Of a stretch of DNA of 12,038 nt, positions 6,297 through 12,038 are shown in pieces. The first letter of the stretch is position 1; every line of letters begins with the position of its first letter. Source of the DNA: Halobacteriales archaeon SW_10_68_16 (lineage in GTDB: Archaea; Halobacteriota; Halobacteria; Halobacteriales; Haloarculaceae); NCBI GenBank assembly GCA_003023485.1, contig PXSG01000085.1, positions 1 to 12,038 on the forward strand, in the 5' to 3' direction. A program made the position numbers and the translations under genes. Below the pieces are notes generated by a model. The model made no database searches, had not been told where the DNA came from, and worked only from the letters and a program-made list of their open reading frames with translations.

Positions 6297-6326
6297 TAAA
6301 CCGTATGTCGCTACATCAAAATCCGG
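6297..6326. repeat. Right 30-bp inverted repeat (IR-R)
   Basis: Plus-strand copy of the repeat, inverted relative to 4010-4039 and identical at 28 of 30 positions. The plus-strand frame through it reads KPYVATSKSG, the same frame as in the recombinase gene (KPYGATSKSG), and continues ACRGAIEE to a stop at 6352-6354. Sequence upstream of it does not resemble the recombinase. Confidence 0.85.
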
Positions 6327-6372
6327 CGCTTGCCGGGGTGCAATCGAGGAGTGATTCATCAAGGGGTCACGA

Positions 6373-7092
6373 TCAATCGTCTGCGACGCTCGTCGCACCG
6401 GAGTCTTCCGTGCGCTGGCGGCGGACGTACTCGGTGAAGTTATCGAACAGGCACTTGGCTTCGCAGGCAGCGAGGTAGTTGTCCCGGGTGATCCCGTCGA
6501 GGGCCTGCCGGAGTTTCTCGTCCGGAAGGATGTCGTCTTTGCCCCGGGTGACTTCCTCGGCAGTTTCGGCGTCGTACTCGGGGTGGAACTGGACGGCGAA
6601 GACATTGCCCTTCCGGAAGGCGTGGATGCCGTAGTCGTTGCGCGCGAACACCTCGGCCCCCGGCGGCGCCTCGACGACGCGGTCCGAGTGGGTCGTAAAG
6701 ACGGTGAACTCCTCGTCGACGCCCGTGAGCAACTCGTTGTCGCCGTCGTGTTCGACCGTCCGGTACCCGATCTCGTACTCGTCCATCCCCTCGACCCGAC
6801 CCCCGAGGACGTCGGCGACCAGCTGGTGGCCATAACAGACACCCAGAACGGGCATGCCACGCTCGATGGCATCGCCGACGTAGGACTTGAGCTCCGTGAT
6901 CCACGGTTCGTCCCAGTAGACAGAGGCGCGCGACCCCGTGACGATACACGCGTCGAACGCGAAGGTCTCGGGCAGTTCGCGTTCGGTGACGTGGTACTCG
7001 ACGAGGTTGGCGTCCAGCTCCCGGCGGAAGTTCCGCCGCGTGTGGGCGCCGTCGTGTGCCGCGTTCAGCAGGGCGATGCGCAGTCCGCTCAT
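6373..7092 (-). CDS. Class I glutamine amidotransferase (GMP synthase-like domain protein)
   Basis: From ATG 7092 the protein has 239 residues. It is a stand-alone class I (triad) glutaminase domain, which releases ammonia from glutamine or acts on a gamma-glutamyl compound. The catalytic cysteine lies in the elbow GVCYGHQ (C86), and the His-Glu pair lies in QFHPEYD (H170, E172). SRASVYWDEPW (about 54-64) matches GMP synthase-like stand-alone amidotransferases. No synthetase partner is encoded beside it, so the acceptor is unknown. A GTG one codon upstream (7095) could extend the frame, but the TATA element centred 28 nt before 7092 favours ATG. It is separated by 72 nt from the upstream hydrolase and is probably transcribed on its own. 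Confidence 0.9.
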   Translation of the reverse strand: MSGLRIALLNAAHDGAHTRRNFRRELDANLVEYHVTERELPETFAFDACIVTGSRASVYWDEPWITELKSYVGDAIERGMPVLGVCYGHQLVADVLGGRVEGMDEYEIGYRTVEHDGDNELLTGVDEEFTVFTTHSDRVVEAPPGAEVFARNDYGIHAFRKGNVFAVQFHPEYDAETAEEVTRGKDDILPDEKLRQALDGITRDNYLAACEAKCLFDNFTEYVRRQRTEDSGATSVADD

Positions 7093-7117
7093 CACCCTCC
7101 CGTAGTCGACCTGCGGT

Positions 7118-7123
7118 TAAAAG
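7118..7123 (-). promoter_or_regulatory. TATA box of the amidotransferase gene
   Basis: TTTTAA on the minus strand lies about 28 nt before ATG 7092 and indicates a leaderless transcript independent of the upstream hydrolase gene. Confidence 0.6.
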
Positions 7124-7164
7124 TTCCCGCATCGTCGGCGGTATCTGCCGCTCTCCCGGTCGCG

Positions 7165-7938
7165 TCAGTGCCCGTCGAGGAACGCCAGGAGTCGGTCCGT
7201 GACTGGACGCGCGACTTCGACGAACGGGAGGTGCCGACCCTCGACCGGCTCGAAGCTTCCCCGCGGGAGGTCCTCGGCCAGGCGCCGGCCGGCGTCGGCC
7301 GGCACGACCGGGTCGTCGATCCCGTGAGCCACCAGCACCGGAATCTCGATCTCGTACAGCGGGCCAGCCTCGAAGGAGAGCATCGCGTCGGTCTGTGCCG
7401 CGACGCCGCGCTCGTCGGCGTCCTCTTGGGCACGCCACTCACAGATTTGCTCGACGAGATCCGGCCGCGCCTCGCGGAAGGCAGGTGAGAGTGCGCCGTC
7501 CAGAGACGTCTTCAGTCGCTCCGTGTCCTCGGTGGACGGATGGAGGGCCCGCAACACGGACGGATCGACCGTATCACCGCTCCCGGCGGACCCGAAAACC
7601 GTTATGGTGCGCGCGCGGTCGTAGTCGCGGGCGTACCGGAGTGCGACCATCCCCCCGAGGCCGGCCCCGGCCACGTGGACCCGCCGGACGCCGGCGTCGG
7701 CGAGGATCGCCTCGAAGTCGGCCGCCAGCGTCTCGACGTCGTACGGGCCGGGCGGCGCGTCGGACCGGCCGGTCCCGCGGAGGTCCCAGACCAGCGCCTC
7801 GCGCGGGCCGACGACAGCCGGCTGTTGCCAGCCCCACAGCCACGCGCCGTAGCCGGCGTCGTTGACGAACGCGACGGTGTCGCCGCCGCCCGCAGTCTCG
7901 TAGTAGAGGTCGACACCGCCGTTGGTGGCGACGGGCAT
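7165..7938 (-). CDS. Alpha/beta hydrolase-fold protein lacking the nucleophile serine
   Basis: This 257-residue protein has the alpha/beta hydrolase fold. The first strands (TVAFVNDAGYGAWLW, 21-35) and WDLRGTGRSD (51-60) are typical. The nucleophile elbow, normally G-x-S-x-G, reads GAGLG (91-95), so glycine (G93) replaces the catalytic serine. The acid D209 in HGIDDPVVP and the histidine H236 in EGRHLPF are both present. Without the serine, ordinary ester hydrolysis is unlikely; a lyase-like, oxygenase-like or binding role is possible. The DNA is clear at this site and the rest of the protein is intact, so this is not obvious decay, and I recall similar elbows in other haloarchaeal proteins. 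ATG 7938 directly abuts the alaS stop, so it is probably co-transcribed and translationally coupled with alaS. Confidence 0.88.
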   Translation of the reverse strand: MPVATNGGVDLYYETAGGGDTVAFVNDAGYGAWLWGWQQPAVVGPREALVWDLRGTGRSDAPPGPYDVETLAADFEAILADAGVRRVHVAGAGLGGMVALRYARDYDRARTITVFGSAGSGDTVDPSVLRALHPSTEDTERLKTSLDGALSPAFREARPDLVEQICEWRAQEDADERGVAAQTDAMLSFEAGPLYEIEIPVLVAHGIDDPVVPADAGRRLAEDLPRGSFEPVEGRHLPFVEVARPVTDRLLAFLDGH

Positions 7939-10687
7939 TCAGGCGTTGCGCACTCGCCTGAGGACCTCGGGCGCATCCTCGAGTGCGTCCTCCAGACGCT
8001 CCCCGTCGGGCCCACCACCCTGGGCGAAGTCCGGTGGCCCGCCGCCGCCACCCCCGACGCGGGCGGCGAGTTCGCCGACGACTTCGCCGGCGTCGACCGC
8101 CACGCCGTCCGGCACTGCCACGACGAACTGTGCGCCGTCGACACCCGAGCCCAGCACCGCCACCTTGCCGTCGTCGACGATGGCGTTCGCCGTCGCGCGC
8201 AGTTCGTCCATGTCGCCGTCCAGGCGGCGGACGACGGCGGTGGTCCCGTCGAGGTCGATCTCCCTGCCAGCGTCGCCGCTCTCGGCGCGGACGGTCGCGA
8301 GTTCTTCCTTGAGATCCTCGATCCGTTTGCCCCGGTCTTTCCACTCCTCGAAAAACCGCTCGGCCGTCTCGGGCACCTCTCCCGGGTCCACGTCGAGTAT
8401 CTCGGCGGCCTCGGCGAGTGCGTCCTCGGTCTCCTGGGTCGCCTCGATGGCGGCCTCGCCGGCCGCGTAGGTGAGGCGGACGACGCCGTCCTGGATGCGC
8501 TCGGTGCCCAGGAGTTTGATCGCGCCGATGTCTCCCGTCCGCGAGACGTGGGTCCCCCCACAGGCCTGTGTGTCCTGGCCGGCGTGGATGAGGCGGATCT
8601 GTTCGCCTTCGGGGATACCCCCCTGGTAGATGTCGAAGCCGTGTTCGGACTCTGCCGTGTTGCGGTCGATCCACTCCGGGGTGACCGCGACGTTGTCCAT
8701 CACGACCTCGTTGGCGACGCGCTCGATCTCCCTGACCTCCTCGCGGCTGATCGACTCGTAGTGTTTCACGTCCAGGCGGGCGCTGGTCGTGTATTTTTGT
8801 GCGCCGGCCTGGCGGACGTGATCACCCAGCACCTGCCGGGCGGCGTGGCCGACGATGTGGGTCGCAGTGTGGTGGCACATTAGTCGCCGTCGGCGCGTGG
8901 CGTCGGCCTGCCCCCGGACGATTTCACCGGTACCGGGGTCGCCGTCGGTCCGGTGGACGATCACGCCGTCGACACGCTGGACGTCTTCCACCTCGACAGT
9001 GACGTCGTCGGTCGAGAGGGTCCCGTGGTCGGCGGGCTGGCCACCGCCCTCCGGGTAGAACATCGTCTGGTCGAGCACCACGTCGTAGCCGTCACCGCGC
9101 TCGAAGACTTCGAGGACGACAGCCTCGAATTCGAAGCGGTGCTGGTCCTCGTAGTAGAGGCGCTCCGTCTCGGGCAACCCCTCGAAGCGCTCGGAGTCGA
9201 GCGCGTCGGTCTCGGCTTCCTCCTCGCCGGCCCCACCGCCGTGGCGCTTTGCGACCAGCGCGTAGAAGTCGTCCGGAATCTCGACATCGACACCGTGGTC
9301 GGCGGCGACGTCCGCGACGATATCGGGGTGGACGCCGTGGGAGTCGTACAGTTCCACGAGTTCCTCGACCGGGATGGGTTCGTCGCGGTCGCGGTACTCC
9401 GCCGCCAGCCCCTCGACTTTCCGGGTGCCGCGGTCCAGCGTCTCGCGGTACTTCTCGACCTCGGTACGGACGATGTCGCGGACGGTGTCACGGTTGCGAT
9501 ACCCCAGGCGCTTTGCCTGCATGTCCACGAGTTCGTCCAGCGGGGCGTCCACACCGACCGTATCACAGAGGCGCTTGGTCCGCCGGAGGACCATCCGCGC
9601 CAGGTAGCCGGTCCCCACGTTCGAGGGGACGATCTCGTCGCCGAGCATGTACGCCAGCGTCCGGCAGTGGTCCGCGATGGCGTAGACCGCCTCCAACGGT
9701 TCGAGCAGGTCACGGAGGCGCTCGACTTCGATTCCGAGTTCGGCGGCGATGTCCCCGCGTGCGGCCTCGACGTCCTCCACGTCGTCGATGTCGAGGTTGC
9801 CAGCCAGGCGCGCCGCGTCGTGGACGATGGCCGCCTCCTCGTCGGTGTGTTCGATGTTCGCGTTGTCCGTGAGGAAGTCGATCATCTCGGGGTAGATAGC
9901 CTCGTAGACCGTGGGGGTCCCCTGGGACATCCAGGTCCAGCGCTCGAGCCCGTAGCCGGTGTCCACGATGTAGGTGTCCATCGGGGTGTAGCGGTTCCCG
10001 TCCTTCATCAGGAAGTCACCGTCGGGGTCCTGCTCCATGGACATGAACACGAGCGTCGCCAGTTCCAGCCCCCGGTAGATGACCTCGATAGCCGGCCCGG
10101 CGTTGCCCCCGCCGACCCACGGGTCCTCGATGTAGGTGACCTCCACGGGGTCGACACCCATCTCCTGGAGGAGTTCGTCGCAGTAGGCCACGCTCCCGTC
10201 CTTCCAGTAGACCTCGCCCTGGTAGGCGTACTGCTCGGGGTCCTCTAGCTCTTCGCGGGCGTTGAACGCGTGGTGGGCCATCATCTCGAAGGCCATCGTG
10301 TGCCGGCCCGTCTTGCCGACGTTGTCGATGTCCTGCATCCGGATGCAGGGCTGGCTGATCGTCAGGGGGTTCGCCGGCGGCGGGCTCTTCCCCGAGGTCA
10401 CCAGCGGCTGGAAGTCGTAGATCGACGCCTGGGTCAGCAGGACGTCGTCGCGCCAGCGGTTCGCCCTCGAAGAAGGAGAGGAAAGCCTCGCGCATCTCCT
10501 CCAAGGTATAGGCCTCGTCGAACCCCGGGTTGTCGATGAACTGGTAGGGCTCACAGGGTGGCTCCCCGCAGAGCTCGCGGTCCTCGTCGCGCGTCCAGAA
10601 GTGACACCCACACTCCGGGCACTCCCTGCGTTCGAATCCGTTCTCGGTGAAGTACTCGAGTCGGTACTCCGCCTCGAGGTCGCTCAT
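7939..10687 (-). pseudogene. alaS: Alanyl-tRNA synthetase, frame broken by a short internal deletion
   Basis: Archaeal-type AlaS, which charges tRNA-Ala and hydrolyses mischarged Ser or Gly. The N-terminus from ATG 10687 has the archaeal cysteine cluster (C23, C26, C28, C40, C45) and reaches LSFFEG at residue 75. The rest ([19 protein letters not shown] onward) is in another frame from about 10464. The remaining domains are intact: the aminoacylation core, the editing-site histidines HHTATH (8851-8880), CGGTH (about 8546-8563) and a glycine-rich DHHA1 end (about 8024-8050). As I recall, homologues have about 14 residues of the R-I-x-P-Y-P-V strand before NRW; here four nt remain, implying about 38 nt lost. 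As written, translation would stop at 10016. Either a real lesion or an assembly fault is possible. Confidence 0.93.
10459..10465. other. Deletion junction in alaS
   Basis: On the minus strand GGCGAAC joins the N-terminal frame (GGC GAA C) to the downstream frame (G GCG AAC). The same heptamer could end both GAG-GGC-GAA-C and GCG-GCG-AAC in an intact gene, so loss of the segment between two short direct repeats is a simple explanation. Confidence 0.6.
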
Positions 10688-10710
10688 TGCGCAATGGTGG
10701 CCAACGTGCC

Positions 10711-10718
10711 GGTAAAAC
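10711..10718 (-). promoter_or_regulatory. TATA box of alaS
   Basis: GTTTTACC on the minus strand is centred about 27 nt before ATG 10687. It predicts a leaderless alaS-hydrolase transcript and supports ATG 10687 as the true start. Confidence 0.6.
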
Positions 10719-10776
10719 TGTTCCGAAGGCGCGCCGCTGCCCCGGGACTGCCGCCCGACGCCGGGACGAACCGTAC

Positions 10777-10786
10777 GAATTTTCTA
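10777..10786 (+). promoter_or_regulatory. TATA-like element of the UDG-like gene
   Basis: GAATTTTCTA is centred about 27 nt before GTG 10809, in the 121-bp divergent gap with alaS. It supports the GTG start. Confidence 0.5.
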
Positions 10787-10808
10787 CCCGCCGGCGCGTC
10801 GATACGGT

Positions 10809-11350
10809 GTGCAGTTCGTCGCCAGGCAGCGCCGGAACCCGTTCGGGATGTCCCCGCCCTGCGAGCGCTTCGTCCCGGGCTGTGGGGACACCGGCGCGGA
10901 CTTCCACGTCGTCGGCGACCACCCGGGCGTCCACGGAGGCGTCGAGAGCGGTATCCCCTTCACCGGCAAACCGTGGTCCGAGACGTTCTTCGAGACGCTC
11001 GAACGGGCCGACCTGGTCCGTGACGTCGACGGCAGCGACGCACCGCTCGGGCGGACCTTCTTCTCGTATCTGTGTATGTGCGTGACGGACGGAACGCCGA
11101 CAGCCGACGACTACGCTGCGATGGAACCGTTCTTCGACGCCGAACTCCGTGCGATCACCGCCCACGTGCTCTTTCCCGTCGGCGAACGCGCGACCGCACA
11201 CGTCCTCGGGAACTACACCGCTCGCAGTGGGGAGACGACGACGCGAGCGCACTCGCGGACGCGTTAGTCGAACTCCAGTCGACCGACTACCGCCGCGTCT
11301 CGGATCTGGGACGGTTCTTCCCCGACGACGACCCCTACCTGGTCCGGTGA
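10809..11350 (+). pseudogene. Uracil-DNA glycosylase-like protein, broken by an internal deletion
   Basis: From GTG 10809 the first frame gives about 138 good residues. NPFGM is at 10-14, and the UDG-superfamily motif GDHPG (36-40) with GIPFTG (48-53) corresponds to the GEAPG...PFVG loop of family 4-like enzymes. TFFSYLCMCV (83-92) and AITAHVLFPVGERATAHVL (115-133) follow. After YTAR the frame runs into unrelated residues and a stop at 11265-11267. From about 11228 a second frame resumes family-like sequence (WGDDDASALADALVELQ, SDLGRFFPDDDPYLVR) to TGA 11348-11350. From memory, haloarchaeal relatives carry about 30 more residues here, including part of the active site, so an out-of-frame deletion is inferred. 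It would have acted in DNA repair or a related base-recognition role. Confidence 0.75.
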
Positions 11351-11471
11351 ACGTATCGCTCCGGTTGTCCTCTCTACCCGGAACGAAACCGCAAGACTGG
11401 ATCTCATCGGCGCGTCGGCGGTAATCAACGACGACCAGTTGCGACTACTCACGGACGTGGCGCCGCAGTGA
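11346..11471 (+). pseudogene. C-terminal gene fragment of unknown family
   Basis: A plus-strand frame ending at TGA 11469-11471 gives protein-like sequence (VVLSTRNETARLDLIG, then SAVINDDQLRLLTDVAPQ) with no start codon. Upstream it merely crosses the end of the UDG-like gene in another frame. Its codon choice looks haloarchaeal. It overlaps the DUF5518-type gene tail-to-tail by 27 nt. I do not recognise the family. It could also be chance. Confidence 0.3.
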
Positions 11472-11855
11472 GGCACCGAGCGCGCCCCCGAGGACGCTGA
11501 ACCCGACGACGTAGACGCTTGCGACGAACACTCCGGCGGCGATCAGGAACGTGGGTGCAACCGTGCCCACGGGAACGGTCACGGCGGGGTGGACCGCGAC
11601 CGCGGCGGCCACGGCGGGCGGGACGAGAGCCGTCAGCCCCGCAATCGTGCCGGCGGTTGCGCCGTCGATTGCCGCACCATCCTGGAGATAGCCGGCGACG
11701 AGGCCGCCCAGTACCGTCGAGAACGGCAGAAACGAGAGGACCAGCCCGACGACCCCGCCGAGGAGGCCGTTCCGGACGGTGGTTCGTGGTTGATGCTCGC
11801 TCGCGGGTCCCTCGCCCGAGTTCGAGACGTCGGGCGTGTCGGTGGAAAGGCTCAT
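11445..11855 (-). CDS. DUF5518-type small membrane protein
   Basis: This 136-residue protein has a polar 28-residue N-terminus and about four membrane segments: NGLLGGVVGLVLSFLPFSTV then LGGLVAGYLQDG, a glycine/alanine-rich GATAGTIAGLTALVPPAVAAAV, and LIAAGVFVASVYVVGFSVLG. The order matches the haloarchaeal DUF5518 family. Its function is unknown; such proteins resemble small membrane-packing or stress proteins, but nothing here specifies a role. The start at 11855 lies 63 nt from a TATA-like box, giving a leader of about 35-40 nt without a good Shine-Dalgarno site, so the start is less certain than for other genes here. It is downstream of the aldehyde dehydrogenase gene on the same strand. 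Confidence 0.85.
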   Translation of the reverse strand: MSLSTDTPDVSNSGEGPASEHQPRTTVRNGLLGGVVGLVLSFLPFSTVLGGLVAGYLQDGAAIDGATAGTIAGLTALVPPAVAAAVAVHPAVTVPVGTVAPTFLIAAGVFVASVYVVGFSVLGGALGASLRRHVRE

Positions 11856-11914
11856 GCGTCCATCCCAGCAGACGAGCGGGGTCCCGGTGTCGATTCCTCC
11901 CAGTTAGCGGGGTG

Positions 11915-11922
11915 GATTTAAG
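11915..11922 (-). promoter_or_regulatory. TATA-like element upstream of the DUF5518-type gene
   Basis: CTTAAATC on the minus strand lies 60-67 nt before the chosen start and just after the aldehyde dehydrogenase stop. If used, the mRNA would begin near 11892 with a leader of about 37 nt. Confidence 0.45.
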
Positions 11923-11932
11923 AGGGGCCCCG

Positions 11933-12038
11933 TCAGAGGATGACGGTCTTGTAGCACAGGAAGGCCTCGATGGTGGTGTTCAGTCCTTCGCGACCGATGC
12001 CGGAGGCCTTGTTGCCCCCGAAGGGGAAATCACCCAGC
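11933..12038 (-). CDS. Aldehyde dehydrogenase, C-terminal end only
   Basis: The last 34 codons before TGA 11935-11933 read LGDFPFGGNKASGIGREG and then a tail ending in CYKTVIL. PFGG-x-K-x-SG-x-GREG followed by a YKTV ending is the hallmark C-terminus of NAD(P)-dependent aldehyde dehydrogenases. The catalytic cysteine and cofactor domain are outside the window, so the substrate cannot be inferred. Confidence 0.9.
   Translation of the reverse strand, partial: LGDFPFGGNKASGIGREGLNTTIEAFLCYKTVIL

Larger units (their letters stand above)
4010..6326. mobile_element. Candidate recombinase cassette bounded by 30-bp inverted repeats
   Basis: The 2.3-kb segment between the two inverted repeats carries a tyrosine recombinase, a DUF5805-like ribbon-helix-helix gene, an AT-rich operator region and gene scraps. 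No target-site duplication is visible outside the repeats: the left flank ends taggc and the right flank begins cgctt. Inverted rather than direct sites argue against simple integration of a circle. They are compatible with an invertible segment or with terminal repeats of a small transposable unit. Both readings are inferences from structure. Confidence 0.45.

Noticed and set aside
4005..6331. Target-site duplication around the inverted repeats.
   Set aside because: The bases outside the two repeats (taggc on the left, cgctt on the right) do not match as a direct repeat.
6257..6354. The right repeat as the decayed end of a second recombinase gene.
   Set aside because: Sequence just upstream of the repeat shows no resemblance to the recombinase (the residues before KPY differ completely). 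Only the 30 bp are shared, which fits a site better than a gene remnant.
8953..10248. Long plus-strand open frames (over 400 codons) across alaS, and a 300-codon one across dph2 (493-1395).
   Set aside because: They are antisense shadows caused by high GC at third codon positions. Their translations are Val/Arg/Asp-rich without family resemblance, while the minus strand gives clear AlaS and Dph2.
10440..10480. Programmed +1 frameshifting in alaS.
   Set aside because: A one-base slip would join the frames but would still omit the conserved strand before NRWRDD, so it would not restore a normal enzyme. No slippery motif is evident.
10630..10639. GTTCGAATCC resembles the T-loop of a tRNA.
   Set aside because: It lies inside the conserved alaS N-terminus (NGFERREC), and no cloverleaf arms surround it. 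No tRNA gene was seen in the window.

Overview
This window is chromosomal DNA from a haloarchaeon (class Halobacteria). The evidence is high GC content, very acidic proteins, and promoters with a TATA-like box about 27 nt upstream of the start codon with no ribosome binding site (leaderless mRNAs). The protein families fit too: archaeal Dph2, archaeal-type AlaS, and DUF5518- and DUF5805-like proteins. I cannot name the genus. Family assignments come from reading the translations and from memory of the families; no search was run.

Left part (1-4007), core genes. On the minus strand are a class I SAM methyltransferase, cut by the window edge, and dph2 (diphthamide biosynthesis on elongation factor 2). 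The methyltransferase has the clearest Shine-Dalgarno site in the window and probably shares the dph2 transcript. Divergent from dph2 are a YlbF-family helical protein with a C-terminal Cys-Cys, a UlaG-like metallo-beta-lactamase-fold hydrolase, and an acidic coiled-coil protein of unknown function.

Middle (about 4010-6326), accessory island. A two-gene minus-strand operon encodes a DUF5805-like ribbon-helix-helix protein and a tyrosine recombinase, overlapping by 8 nt. Upstream is an AT-rich control region with two palindromes built from one motif. The segment is bounded by two 30-bp inverted repeats (28/30 identical), and the left one lies inside the 3' end of the recombinase gene. Both copies are open in the same reading frame, so inversion between them would keep the recombinase open and only swap its last residues. 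The stretch between the operon promoter and the right repeat holds only gene scraps, including a headless membrane-protein tail. This self-contained, possibly invertible cassette is the most interesting object here.

Right part (6373-12038). On the minus strand are a class I glutamine amidotransferase, an alpha/beta hydrolase-fold protein whose nucleophile serine is replaced by glycine, and alaS, whose stop codon directly abuts the hydrolase start. The alaS frame is broken near 10459-10465 by an apparent deletion of about 38 nt at a short repeat. Divergent from alaS is a uracil-DNA-glycosylase-like gene, also broken by an internal deletion. A DUF5518-type membrane protein and the 3' end of an aldehyde dehydrogenase close the window. 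The damage to alaS, an essential gene, means either that a second copy exists elsewhere or that this assembly has local deletions. That question affects how much of the right part can be taken at face value.
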